Shown piece after piece: positions 16,113-25,357 of a stretch of 64,000 nucleotides of DNA. The stretch lies in NCBI RefSeq assembly GCF_004345665.1, contig NZ_SLWR01000006.1:1-64000 (forward strand). The letters are read 5' to 3'. The notes under the pieces were generated by a model, which ran no database searches, was not told the DNA's origin, and saw only the letters and a list, made by a program, of their open reading frames with translations. Positions within the stretch are counted from its first letter, which is position 1. Each line of letters starts with the position of its first letter. The DNA comes from Kribbella antiqua. Lineage in GTDB: Bacteria; Actinomycetota; Actinomycetes; Propionibacteriales; Kribbellaceae. The translations under genes were made by a program, and so were the position numbers.

Positions 16113-17234
16113 ATGATCGCGATCATCGGAGGCGGCCCCGGCGGCCTCACTCTCGCCCGGGTGCTGCACGTCCACGGCATCGAAGCCGTCGTGTACGAGC
16201 GTGATACCTCACGGGAGGCCCGCACCCAGGGCAGCATGCTCGACCTGCACACCGACACCGGCCAGGCCGCTCTCCGTGAAGCCGGTCTCCTGGAGAGGTT
16301 CCTCGCGGTCGCTCGCCGGGAAGGCCAGGACATGCGGATGCTGGATCACACCGGTACCTTGCTGCTCCAGGAGGACACCCCGGACGACGCGCCCATGGCC
16401 CGGCCGGAGATCGACCGTGCCGACCTGCGCGACCTGCTGCTCGACTCGCTTCCGGCCGGGACAGTCTGCTGGGGCAAGACCTTCAGCCACGCCGAAGCAC
16501 GAGCTGGCGGGTACGTCGTGCACTTCGCTGACGGGAGCGTGGTTGAGTGCGAGCTGCTCGTCGGTGCCGACGGCGCCAACTCCCGCGTCCGCCCCCTGCT
16601 CACCGACGTCCAGCCCGTCTACGCCGGCACCACCTCGATCCAGAGCGCCATCCACGATGTCGAGCGCGCCCACCCCGAGCTGGCCGCCGAGGTTGGCCGC
16701 GGCAACTACTGGGTGTTCGGCCCGGATCGGCGGCTGACCGCACAGCGCAAGGGCGACGGCAGCATCCACGTCGGCATCTCCCTGCAGGGCGCACCGCGAG
16801 ACCTCGACCTGCCGGGCGCACCGACAGACCTCGACCGTACGGCGGTTGCCGGGCTGCTCGACGGCTGGGACGACCGCTTCCATCGCCTCCTGGCGGCCTG
16901 TGACGAGCCGTTCGTGGTACGCCCGATCAACGTCCTGCCGAGCGACCTGACCTGGCCGTGCCGATCCGGCGTCACGCTGCTCGGCGACGCTGCCCATCTG
17001 ATGCCGCCGGTCGGCGAAGGCGCCAACCTGGCCATGCTGGACGCCGCCGACCTCGGCCGGGCCATCGCAGCACACCCGGGCGATGTGGATGCTGCGGTGG
17101 CGGACTACGAACCGGCGATGCTGTCCCGCGCCGCCGAGACCGCGAAGGAGTCCGCCAGGGTTGCCGAGCTGCTGGTAGGTCCGGATGCCGCACAGAAAGT
17201 ACTGCGGTTCTTCCAGCCTCAGCCTGTCGACTAG
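16113..17234 (+). CDS. FAD-dependent monooxygenase (TetX/PHBH-like)
   Basis: 373 residues from the ATG at 16113, with GGAG upstream. The FAD Rossmann motif is IAIIGGGPGGLTLARVLH (GxGxxG) and the second FAD motif is GVTLLGDAAHLMPPVGEGAN (GDAxH...P). The DG motif is seen as LLVGADGANSRVR. These place it in the class A flavin hydroxylases, which hydroxylate aromatics or drugs using NAD(P)H and oxygen. With the divergent TetR regulator, a detoxification or tetracycline-like substrate is plausible but unproven. Confidence 0.92.
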   Translation: MIAIIGGGPGGLTLARVLHVHGIEAVVYERDTSREARTQGSMLDLHTDTGQAALREAGLLERFLAVARREGQDMRMLDHTGTLLLQEDTPDDAPMARPEIDRADLRDLLLDSLPAGTVCWGKTFSHAEARAGGYVVHFADGSVVECELLVGADGANSRVRPLLTDVQPVYAGTTSIQSAIHDVERAHPELAAEVGRGNYWVFGPDRRLTAQRKGDGSIHVGISLQGAPRDLDLPGAPTDLDRTAVAGLLDGWDDRFHRLLAACDEPFVVRPINVLPSDLTWPCRSGVTLLGDAAHLMPPVGEGANLAMLDAADLGRAIAAHPGDVDAAVADYEPAMLSRAAETAKESARVAELLVGPDAAQKVLRFFQPQPVD

Positions 17235-17244
17235 CGTGAAGCGT

Positions 17245-17727
17245 ATGACCGCGGACGAGGCCATTCCCCTGCAAGCGTTCAGCGCGTTGCTCTACAGCGA
17301 CAACGTCGCCACAGTCTGCCGGGCGCTGAACATGTACCAGGTGGCCGCGTCGTACACGCGGTTGTCGGGCGGGAATCCGTTGGAGCCTCTCGGTGGCGAG
17401 GTGCGGCAGGTGGCGCGGGCCGTGTTGTCGCGGCCGCCGGTGGCCGGCGATGAAGAGATGCGGGCGGCCTTTGATCACCTGAGTGCGCTGAACGTTCTGA
17501 CGAGCCTTGCCGAGGCCGAGGACGCGCAGTTGATCGCGGACGTGCTCGAAACTTCCAAGGATCCCGATGTACGTGCGACAGCGCTGCTCGCGGCGGCCGC
17601 CGTACCCGCGGGGGACGAGCGGTTGCTGGGCGTGCTGGCTGCGATGGTCACGGACGAGACGCTCGACGAGGTTGCGAGGGCGCGGGCGCAGGCTGTGCGG
17701 GCAAAGTTGACTGGTGGCCTCGGATAG
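17245..17727 (+). CDS. Helical-repeat protein of unknown function
   Basis: 160 residues from the ATG at 17245; an in-frame GTG nine bases upstream is equally possible. It is Ala/Leu-rich and helical with HEAT-like spacing (AEDAQLIADVLETSKDPDVR, ATALLAAAAVPAGDERLLGV). No catalytic motif or signal peptide is seen. It lies between the monooxygenase and pepN with a 9-bp gap to pepN, suggesting co-transcription with the latter. Confidence 0.7.
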   Translation: MTADEAIPLQAFSALLYSDNVATVCRALNMYQVAASYTRLSGGNPLEPLGGEVRQVARAVLSRPPVAGDEEMRAAFDHLSALNVLTSLAEAEDAQLIADVLETSKDPDVRATALLAAAAVPAGDERLLGVLAAMVTDETLDEVARARAQAVRAKLTGGLG

Positions 17728-17736
17728 CGTGCAGGT

Positions 17737-20169
17737 ATGCACGCGCTGACAGTGGAAGAGGCCCGGCAACGGGCAGCAGACCTCGCCGTCCGGTCGTACC
17801 GGGTCGACTTCGATCTGACCGGGTCTGGCGACACGTTCGTCACGACCAGCCGGATCCGGTTCGGCGCGACGAGCGATGCGACCTGGGTGGATGTGAAGCC
17901 CGAGCGGCTGCTCGCGGTCGAGCTGAACGGCGCCCCGGTCGACGTCGGTCTGCTGGCGGAGGGCCGGTTCCCGCTGACCGGGCTGGAGCCCGAGAACGAG
18001 GTCGTGGTGACCGCGGAGATGAGGTACTCCGTGGATGGCGAGGGACTGGTGCGATCGGTCGACGCGGCCGACGGGCGGGTCTACACCTACGGGATGTCGT
18101 CGCTGGAGTCGGCGCCGCGCTACTTCGCGTGCTTCGATCAGCCTGACCTCAAAGCGCCGTACACGGTGACGGTGAAGGCGCCCGAGGATTGGGTTGTGCT
18201 GGGCAACGGTGCGGCGACGCAGGTGGGGCCGGGCCAGTGGGAGCTGGCGGAGACGAAGCCGCTGTCGTCGTACTTCGTCACGATCGTGGCGGGGCCGTAT
18301 CACCTGATCAGGAGCGAGCACGACGGGATCCCGCTGGGCCTCGCGTGCCGGCAATCGCTGAGTGAGCACCTGCAAAAGGACGCCGAGGACCTGTTCCGGA
18401 CCACCGCGCAGGCGTTCGACGAATACCACCGGTTGTTCCGGCAGCGGTACCCGTTCGGTGAGTACTGGCAGGCGTTCGTGCCGGACTTCAACCTCGGCGC
18501 GATGGAGAACCCGGGCTGCGTCACGTTTGCGGACAAGCTGGTCTTCCGCGGTCAGGTGACCGACGCGGAGCGGGCGACCCGGGCGCGGATCGTGGTGCAC
18601 GAGATGGCGCACATGTGGTTCGGCGACCTGGTCACCATGAAGTGGTGGAACGACATGTGGCTGAACGAATCGTTCGCCGAGTACATGGCGCATCGCGTGT
18701 CCGAGGAAGCCACCGACTACAAGGGCAACTGGACCGACTTCGCCTTCGTCCGCAAATGGTGGGGGTTGCAGACGGATCAGAGCAGCTCGACGCATCCGGT
18801 CGCGCCGGACAGCCTCAAGGACGCGCGGCAGTCGCTCGACGACTTCGACGGCATCTCGTACGCCAAGGGCGCCGCGGTGCTCAAGCAACTCGCGAAGTAC
18901 CTCGGCGACGACGTCTTCCTCCAGGGTGTCAACGCGCACCTGGGGGCGCACGAGTACGGCAATGCCGACCTGCACGAGTTCATCGCCAAGCTCACCGAGG
19001 CCGGCGCGCATGACCTCGCCAACTGGTCCGAACAGTGGCTGCGGACCTCGCGCCTCGACACGATCACGGCCGAGCGGACCTCGACGGGCGTCACCCTGCA
19101 CCGCACCAGTCCTGACGCCTCCCGGCGGCCGCACAAGCTGAGTGTCGGTGCCTACGACGCCGGCGGCGGAACGACGGTCGACGCCGTGGTCGATGGCGAC
19201 CGGGTGGAAGTTGCTCTGAGCAACCAGGTGATCGTGCCGGATGCGAACGACGACACCTGGATCAAGCTCCGGCTCGACCCCGAGAGCCTGGCCAACCTGC
19301 CGGCCGTCCTGCCGAAGGTGTCCGACGGGACGACCCGCGCGGTGATCTGGAACTCGATCCGCGACTCCGTCGCCGACGCCGAACTGGACCCGCGGCAGGC
19401 GCTCGACCTGTTCGTCACCGCCATCGAGCACGAGGACAGCGACATCGCCGTGGGCTCACTCCTGCGCTGGCTCGAGGAGAAGGTGCTCGGCGGCTATCTC
19501 CCGTACGACGCTCATCGCGGCGCGGTCGCTGATGCCTTGGGCAACAAACTCGCCGGCACCCCGGCGGGCAGCAGCCTGCAGCTGGCGACGGCCCGCGGGT
19601 TCGTGACAACCACCGACGACGCGGCGGCCCTCACCGCGTGGCTCGACGGCAGCGACGTACCTGATGGTCTGGAGATCGACGCGGATCTTCGGTGGTCCCT
19701 GGTCCTGCGGCTGGTCCGGCTGAACGCGTTCGGGGCGGCGGAGATCGAGGCCGAGCTGGCCCGGGACACCTCGACCGAGGGGGTCGTCGAGGCGGCGAAG
19801 TGCCTCGCCGCGCTGCCGGACGCGAAGGAAGCCGCGTGGGCGCGGGTGATGACCGATCCCGGCTTGGGAGTGAGCGAACTGCTCGCCACCGCCGACGGGT
19901 TCTGGCATCCCGCGCAGGCCGACGTCACCGCGCCGTACGTCGAGCGGTTCTTCACCGACGTACGGCGGATGGCCGAGATCAGGTCCGGGATGGTGGTCCC
20001 ACTGACCGTGCAGCGGATCGCGCCGAAGTATGTGATCGACCCGGACCTGATCGACCGGGCCGAAGCGCTGATCGCCGACGAGACTGTTGCCCCAGGCATC
20101 CGTCGGCAGACGGCCAACTTCGCCGACGAGCTCCGCCGGGCGGTCGAAGTACGCCGTACCTTCGGCTGA
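17737..20169 (+). CDS. pepN: Aminopeptidase N (M1 family)
   Basis: 810 residues. The exopeptidase motif NLGAMENPGCVTF lies near residue 255. The zinc site is VVHEMAHMWFGDLV (HExxH near 288-292), with the third ligand Glu in WLNESFAEY. An ERAP1-like helical C-terminal domain follows from about 520. The length is usual for actinobacterial PepN. It is cytosolic and removes N-terminal residues from peptides. It precedes the Hsp70/kinase operon by 53 bases and could be transcribed with it. Confidence 0.96.
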   Translation: MHALTVEEARQRAADLAVRSYRVDFDLTGSGDTFVTTSRIRFGATSDATWVDVKPERLLAVELNGAPVDVGLLAEGRFPLTGLEPENEVVVTAEMRYSVDGEGLVRSVDAADGRVYTYGMSSLESAPRYFACFDQPDLKAPYTVTVKAPEDWVVLGNGAATQVGPGQWELAETKPLSSYFVTIVAGPYHLIRSEHDGIPLGLACRQSLSEHLQKDAEDLFRTTAQAFDEYHRLFRQRYPFGEYWQAFVPDFNLGAMENPGCVTFADKLVFRGQVTDAERATRARIVVHEMAHMWFGDLVTMKWWNDMWLNESFAEYMAHRVSEEATDYKGNWTDFAFVRKWWGLQTDQSSSTHPVAPDSLKDARQSLDDFDGISYAKGAAVLKQLAKYLGDDVFLQGVNAHLGAHEYGNADLHEFIAKLTEAGAHDLANWSEQWLRTSRLDTITAERTSTGVTLHRTSPDASRRPHKLSVGAYDAGGGTTVDAVVDGDRVEVALSNQVIVPDANDDTWIKLRLDPESLANLPAVLPKVSDGTTRAVIWNSIRDSVADAELDPRQALDLFVTAIEHEDSDIAVGSLLRWLEEKVLGGYLPYDAHRGAVADALGNKLAGTPAGSSLQLATARGFVTTTDDAAALTAWLDGSDVPDGLEIDADLRWSLVLRLVRLNAFGAAEIEAELARDTSTEGVVEAAKCLAALPDAKEAAWARVMTDPGLGVSELLATADGFWHPAQADVTAPYVERFFTDVRRMAEIRSGMVVPLTVQRIAPKYVIDPDLIDRAEALIADETVAPGIRRQTANFADELRRAVEVRRTFG

Positions 20170-20222
20170 CAGGAACCGGTCAGCACAACCCACCGCCGCC
20201 GCGGCGCTGATGCGATTGGGCA

Positions 20223-21500
20223 ATGAGCAATGCGGCGGTGGTGGAGCTCCGCGCGGTGGCGGGACTGGAGGTGTATCGGCGGAACCCGTTCCGCCTGACT
20301 GGTCTGCCGACCGATGTCGATCGGCGGACGGCGCGGCATCGGCAGCAGCAGCTCACCGCCGTCCTGCAGGTCGGCGCTGACCTCCCGGAGGACGTGACCG
20401 CCGCCGACCCGAACGAGCTGCGGGGCGCGTTCGAGCGGGTGCTCGGCGATCCGCGGCGGCGCCTGGTGGAGGAGCTGTTCTGGCTCTGGGGGAGTCCCGG
20501 TGCCAAGTGTCGCTGCCCGCGTCAGGTCCACCACGAGCACGACGAGGCTGTTCGCGCGCATTCCGCCGTACTGGAAGAGGAGTTGACGGACCTCGGGCGG
20601 ACGCCGCACCCGTCCGCGGTGGCGAAGCGGGGAGTCATGTGGGTGATGGCCTCCAGGCACTGGGATGCGGCGCTCAAGTCCAAGCACTTCTGGGAACACG
20701 TGCGGCATCGGATCGACGTCCTGGACGATCGTCAGCTGGACCGATCGGTGGTCGCCGAGCTTCGCAAGGAGCTCCCGCTCGCTCTCGTCCGGCCGCTCAC
20801 CGATCTGGTCGCGGCGACACCGGCCCCGCTCCGGCTGGCGACGATCGCTCGCAAGTGGCCGGTGCCGAAGCGGGTGCTCGAGTTGCGGTTGGAAGAGATC
20901 GCCGAGCCGTTGTACGACGAGATCCACACGCTGGCGAGCGAGCTGATCCAGCGGCTGCACTCCGAGGATGCGCAGCGGATCGCGAATGACGTGACCAGGG
21001 TCCTCCGGCCCAAGCTCAACCGGCTGGAGGCCTTGGTCCCGCACGCACAGCATCGTCGTACAGCGTCGGCCCGCGAACGCGTCGGCATCGTCCTGAACAA
21101 CTGCGCGACCCAACTGATCGAGACCGGTTCGGTGCTCGACGGGCGGGCGGCGAAGTGGCTGGACGAGGCCGGCGAGCTCGCCGGTGACACGCCGGGCGCG
21201 GACACCGTCGCCGCGAACAAGGCGACCCTCGACGAGATGCGGCGCACGCTCGAGACCATTCGGTCGCAGGTGAACTACTACGTCGGCATCGGATCGACGT
21301 ACTCGGCGAAGGCCATGCTCCGCCGGGTCCGCTCGGCACTCGGCGATGGTCCGGGCTCGTACGACGTGGACAAGATGCTGGCCGACCTCGGCGGCAGGCG
21401 GGTAACCGAGAAGAGCGGCGGCCGCTACGGGTGGTTGTGGTGGGCCCTCATCGGCGGAGCCGCGGTGGGTGCGCTCGTGCGTTGGCTGGCGGGCTGGTGA
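20223..21500 (+). CDS. J-domain-like protein with C-terminal membrane anchor
   Basis: 425 residues. Residues 18-90 look like a divergent J-type helical hairpin (YRRNPFRLTGLPTDVDRRTA, then FERVLGDPRRRLVEELFWLW), but no HPD tripeptide is present. Cys96, Cys98 and a His cluster (CRCPRQVHHEHD) could bind metal. The middle is helical. A single membrane helix lies at about 403-424 (WLWWALIGGAAVGALVRWLA), so the bulk is cytosolic and tail-anchored. The stop overlaps the kinase start (GTGA). Context with GrpE-like and Hsp70 proteins is the main reason for the J-like call. Confidence 0.65.
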   Translation: MSNAAVVELRAVAGLEVYRRNPFRLTGLPTDVDRRTARHRQQQLTAVLQVGADLPEDVTAADPNELRGAFERVLGDPRRRLVEELFWLWGSPGAKCRCPRQVHHEHDEAVRAHSAVLEEELTDLGRTPHPSAVAKRGVMWVMASRHWDAALKSKHFWEHVRHRIDVLDDRQLDRSVVAELRKELPLALVRPLTDLVAATPAPLRLATIARKWPVPKRVLELRLEEIAEPLYDEIHTLASELIQRLHSEDAQRIANDVTRVLRPKLNRLEALVPHAQHRRTASARERVGIVLNNCATQLIETGSVLDGRAAKWLDEAGELAGDTPGADTVAANKATLDEMRRTLETIRSQVNYYVGIGSTYSAKAMLRRVRSALGDGPGSYDVDKMLADLGGRRVTEKSGGRYGWLWWALIGGAAVGALVRWLAGW

Positions 21501-22357
21501 GCCCGTTGCTGCGGACCGGCGAGCGCGTCGGCGACAGGCTCGTCGTTGACCGGCTGCTCGGCGAGGGCGCGTTCGCGGAGGTGCACCGGGTCCGGCATGA
21601 GTACCTCGGCTTCCAGGCGATGAAGGTGTTCAAGAAGGTGACCACGTTGAAGGAGACACATCGGGTGCTGGAGGAGGCGCGGCTGCTGTCGACGCTCGGG
21701 CATCCGAACATCGTCCGGATGTTCGACGCCGGGACCGTTCGGACCGCGGAAGGACTGCGTGGTTACTTCACCACCGAGTACGTCGCCGGTGGCAGCCTCC
21801 GGCGCTTCGCAGACGCCTACCACCCGACGGCGCCGGTCGAGGTGGTTGCCGATGTCATCGAGCAGATCGCCCAAGGACTCGCGGTCGGACATCGCCGTAC
21901 GCCGCCGATCGTGCACCGCGACATCACCTTGGAGAACGTGCTCGTCGGGTACGACGAGGGCGGCCGGGTGCAGGTCCGGTTGAGCGACTTCGGTCTGGCG
22001 AAACGGGCGGATCCGTTCAGCCTGCTGGCGAGCGCACAGGGGACGTTCGCCTTCATGGCTCCGGAGGTCCTGCGGCAGCAGGGTTACTCACGGTCCGCGG
22101 ATGTCTGGTCGGTCGGCACGATCGCGTACGTGCTGCTGACCGGGCAGCTTCCGTACGACGACGGTACGCCGGTGTCGTCGTACTCGGCGAGCAAGTTCGC
22201 GCGTACGCCGCTCGCGCCGAGCAAGTACAACGGCGAAGTCGATGCCGCGCTGGACCGAATCGTGCTGGACGCCTTGGTGGTCGATCCGGATGCCCGGTGT
22301 GAATCGGCCGACGCGCTCGCCGAGGCGTTGCGGCAGCGGAGAGGGGTGATGAGCTGA
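21497..22357 (+). CDS. Soluble Hanks-type Ser/Thr protein kinase
   Basis: 286 residues from the GTG at 21497, which overlaps the previous stop. The kinase domain fills the protein: Gly loop LLGEGAFAEVH, Lys43 in AMKVFKK, catalytic IVHRDITLENVLV (Asp142), LSDFGLAKR (Asp164), and APE in MAPEVLRQQG. There is no transmembrane helix or PASTA domain, unlike PknB-type kinases. Flanking genes encode chaperone-like proteins in overlapping frames, so the Hsp70, GrpE-like or J-like protein is the obvious candidate substrate. Confidence 0.93.
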   Translation: MSPLLRTGERVGDRLVVDRLLGEGAFAEVHRVRHEYLGFQAMKVFKKVTTLKETHRVLEEARLLSTLGHPNIVRMFDAGTVRTAEGLRGYFTTEYVAGGSLRRFADAYHPTAPVEVVADVIEQIAQGLAVGHRRTPPIVHRDITLENVLVGYDEGGRVQVRLSDFGLAKRADPFSLLASAQGTFAFMAPEVLRQQGYSRSADVWSVGTIAYVLLTGQLPYDDGTPVSSYSASKFARTPLAPSKYNGEVDAALDRIVLDALVVDPDARCESADALAEALRQRRGVMS

Positions 22358-22878
22358 TGGATGGCTGGCGGCAGCGGAAGTTTCACAAGGCCTTCCGGAT
22401 CGACGAGCCGCGCTGGGATCAGGAGCAGCGCGATGAGCTGGCGAAGGTCCTCGCGGGCTTGGAAGCGCTCGAGCGGGCGGCGGTTGCCTCCAGCAACGAA
22501 GCAACCGGGCCGGATGTCGACCACAAGGCACTGGCCGAGGCGGCCACCAATTTGTGGCGGGCGCAGCGGAAGTTGTCGGGTGGCGACACCTCGACGCAGA
22601 CGCGGCAGGCTGGGCGCTACCTGCAGACCTGCCGGAACGCGCTGACCGACGCCGGCCTGATCGTGCAGGACCACGAGGGCGACGCGTTCCACCCCGGGCG
22701 ATCGCTGGAGGTCCTGGTGTACGAGGAGGATCCGGCGCTCACGGCCGAGACGGTGCTGGAGACCGTCCGGCCGTCGATCTACTTCCACGCCGAACGGATC
22801 CAGATGGGCCAGGTCATCGTCGGCCGGCCGGCAAACACGACGGAACTCGAGACCAGCAAGGGCAGCGAGCATGCGTGA
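22357..22878 (+). CDS. GrpE-like nucleotide-exchange factor, divergent
   Basis: 173 residues; the ATG overlaps the kinase stop (TGATG). The N-terminal two thirds are helical. The C-terminal 60 residues follow the GrpE head pattern: GLIVQDHEGDAFHPGRSLEV, then TVLETVRPSIYFHAERIQMG, then VIVGRP. This aligns by eye with the GrpE order of 'G..v...G..FdP..HeAv' and 'V.....GY....RviRpA.V.V'. It is distinct from a housekeeping grpE, which would sit with dnaK/dnaJ. The next gene begins eight bases before this stop. Confidence 0.7.
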   Translation: MDGWRQRKFHKAFRIDEPRWDQEQRDELAKVLAGLEALERAAVASSNEATGPDVDHKALAEAATNLWRAQRKLSGGDTSTQTRQAGRYLQTCRNALTDAGLIVQDHEGDAFHPGRSLEVLVYEEDPALTAETVLETVRPSIYFHAERIQMGQVIVGRPANTTELETSKGSEHA

Positions 22879-25357
22879 GACGATCGACTTCGGCATCGAC
22901 CTCGGCACCACCAACAGCGCGATCGCGGTGGCCGAGCACGGCACCGTGACGGTGATCAAGAACAACGAAGGCCAGGAAACGACACCGTCGGCCGTCTGGC
23001 TGCCCAAGCCCGGCGCCGTCACGGTCGGTGGCCGGGCAAAGAACCGGGTCGAGTCGGACCCCGACGACGCGGCCGCCGAGTTCAAGCTGGAGATGGGCCT
23101 GGCCGACGCCACCCGCACGTTTGCCCGCGCCGTTACGACGATGACGCCGCAGCAACTGTCGGCCGAAGTACTGAAGTCCTTGCGCTCCGATGTGGCCCGG
23201 CGCCACCCGGACCAGGTCGCGCCGGATGCCGCGGTGATCACGGTGCCCGCGGCCTTTGCGCTGAATCAGAACAAGGCGACCAGCGAGGCGGCCGAGTTGG
23301 CCGGGTTCGTCCCCGGCTGTCCGCTGCTTCAGGAGCCGACCGCGGCGGCCTTCGCGTATGGCTTCCACGATGCCGACGATCGCGCGTACTGGATGGTGTT
23401 CGACTTCGGTGGCGGGACCTTCGACGCGGCGGTGGTGAGCAAGCGGGATGGTGACCTGCGGGTGCTCAACCACGCCGGCGACTCGTACCTCGGCGGCAAG
23501 CTGATCGACTGGGCGGTGGTCGAGCGCATCCTCGCGCCCGCGGCTGCCCGGGATCTCGGCATGACCGACTTCCGGCGCGACAATCCGTTGTGGAAAAGGC
23601 ATTTCGCTACGCTCAAAGGCGCGGCCGAGCAGGCGAAGATCCTGTTGTCGCAGGACGACAGCGTCGATCTGATGGTCGATCTGAAGCTGAGCGACGGGAC
23701 CATCGAGACCTTCGAGTACCCACTGCGCCGTGCTGAGGTCGACGCGCTCGCCGAGCCGTACTACGTCCGTGCGATCAACCTGTGCCGTAAGGCGTTGTCC
23801 GACGGTGGACTCGGCAGCGACGACATGGACCGGCTGCTGCTGGTCGGCGGTGTGACGCTCTCGCCCGGCCTACGCGAACGACTCGCCGACCCGACCGACG
23901 GTCTCGGCATCGAACTCGACGTGAGTCTCGACCCGACCACCGCGATCGCCCGGGGTGCGGCGATCTTCGCCAGTACTGTCCGGCACCCCGGACCGTCGTC
24001 GTACCAGCCGGTCGCGGGGGAGTACGGGGTCGAGTGGGCGTACGAACCGAGCTCGACCACCACGACGCCGACCGTGGCGGGGAAGCTGGTGTCCGCCGAG
24101 CCGGTCGACTGGACGGCGTACTCGGTGGTGCTGAGCAACCCGTCCGCGCACCCTCCGTTCAGTACGGCGCGGATCGCCCTGAACGCCGGTGGTGCGTTCG
24201 TCACCGAGGTGGATCTGGATCCGCATCAGACCTCGCGGTTCACCCTCGAGCTGACCGACGGCCAGGGGACCGTGCAGCGGGTGACGCCGGATTCGCTGGC
24301 GATCACCCATCGCGAGATCGAGTTCGGCGGCGCCCGGTTGACGCATTCGCTGGGGATCCAGCTGGCCGACCGGGCGTTCTCGCCGCTGTTGAAGAAGGGC
24401 GCCGGAGTGCCGACGCGGGCGCGTGAGGTGTTCCGTACGTCGAGCACGCTGCGCCGGGCGGATGCCGATGCGGTGATCAGGATCCCTGTGGTGCAAGGGG
24501 AACGGGCCCGGGCCGACCGCAACCGGTCGGTGGGGACGCTGGAGATCCGGCCCGGCGACGTGCGGATGGATGTGCCGGCCGGGAGCGAGATCGAGGTGAC
24601 GTTCGAGGTGGACGCGTCGAACCTGGTGACCGTGGTGGCCGACGTACCGCTGATCGGGGAGCAGTTCGAGGCCGAGATCGACCTGGACAACGTGCGTACG
24701 CCGAGTGTCGTCGTACTGGAGGAGATCCTGGCCGAGGCGGAGGAGCGGGTGACGGCGGCGCGGAGTGCCGGCAGCGCTTCGGAGGACGCGCGGCGGCTCA
24801 TCGCCAAGCTGGACTCGGAAGGCACGGTGACCACCGCGCGGGAGCAGGTGCGTGCGGCCGGGGCGGATCCGGGCGCGGCGGCAACGGCCGAGGACCGGCT
24901 GCGCGAACTGCATGCGCAGCTGGACGATGTCGAGGACGCAGCGCGGCTGCCGGGACTGATCCAGGACCTCGAGGACGTGCTGACGGACGCGGCCGAACTC
25001 GTCAAGCTGTACGGCGGTTCCGGCGATCGGCAGGAGCTCAGCGAGCTCAGGGTGCGGTCGCGGGAGGCGATCGACGCTCGTGACTCGGCCGCGATCCGGG
25101 CGCAGATCGAGCGCGGCGGTCAGTTCCTGGTCCGGTTGGAGTCGCGGCAGCCGGGATGGACCGCGAAGCTGTTCTACGCGCTGATCGCGGAGCAGGACAT
25201 TCTGCGGCCGGCCTCGGAGGCGAAGGCGCTGATCCGGGAAGGCCAGCAGGCGATCGCGGCCCGGGACGAACGGGCGCTGGGCGCGGTCAACCAGCGGCTG
25301 ATCCGGCTGCTGCCGCAGGACGAGCAGAGCAAGATCATCGGCCTGGTGAAATCGTGA
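22871..25357 (+). CDS. Divergent Hsp70 (DnaK-like) protein with long C-terminal region
   Basis: 828 residues, well over the 610-640 usual for DnaK. All ATPase motifs are intact: DLGTTNSAIA (10-19), Lys72 in EFKLEMG, AVITVPAAF, Glu155 in EPTAAAFAYG, DFGGGTFDAAVV (178-189) and LLLVGGVTLSPGL (322-334). The usual DVLLLDVTPL linker is not seen; residues after about 385 form a beta-rich, non-canonical domain. A long helical tail (about 610-828) is rich in Glu/Ala/Arg. It is probably a specialised Hsp70 working with the GrpE-like and J-like products of the same operon. Confidence 0.9.
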   Translation: MRETIDFGIDLGTTNSAIAVAEHGTVTVIKNNEGQETTPSAVWLPKPGAVTVGGRAKNRVESDPDDAAAEFKLEMGLADATRTFARAVTTMTPQQLSAEVLKSLRSDVARRHPDQVAPDAAVITVPAAFALNQNKATSEAAELAGFVPGCPLLQEPTAAAFAYGFHDADDRAYWMVFDFGGGTFDAAVVSKRDGDLRVLNHAGDSYLGGKLIDWAVVERILAPAAARDLGMTDFRRDNPLWKRHFATLKGAAEQAKILLSQDDSVDLMVDLKLSDGTIETFEYPLRRAEVDALAEPYYVRAINLCRKALSDGGLGSDDMDRLLLVGGVTLSPGLRERLADPTDGLGIELDVSLDPTTAIARGAAIFASTVRHPGPSSYQPVAGEYGVEWAYEPSSTTTTPTVAGKLVSAEPVDWTAYSVVLSNPSAHPPFSTARIALNAGGAFVTEVDLDPHQTSRFTLELTDGQGTVQRVTPDSLAITHREIEFGGARLTHSLGIQLADRAFSPLLKKGAGVPTRAREVFRTSSTLRRADADAVIRIPVVQGERARADRNRSVGTLEIRPGDVRMDVPAGSEIEVTFEVDASNLVTVVADVPLIGEQFEAEIDLDNVRTPSVVVLEEILAEAEERVTAARSAGSASEDARRLIAKLDSEGTVTTAREQVRAAGADPGAAATAEDRLRELHAQLDDVEDAARLPGLIQDLEDVLTDAAELVKLYGGSGDRQELSELRVRSREAIDARDSAAIRAQIERGGQFLVRLESRQPGWTAKLFYALIAEQDILRPASEAKALIREGQQAIAARDERALGAVNQRLIRLLPQDEQSKIIGLVKS

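Noticed and set aside
16972..19431. 819-codon minus-strand open frame opposite pepN
   Set aside because: It mirrors the codon pattern of pepN, has no recognisable domain and is rich in Arg/His/Pro as expected of an antisense shadow.
20170..20222. CIRCE or HAIR heat-shock operator before the Hsp70 operon
   Set aside because: No TTAGCACTC-N9-GAGTGCTAA or CTTGAGT-N7-ACTCAAG pattern is present.
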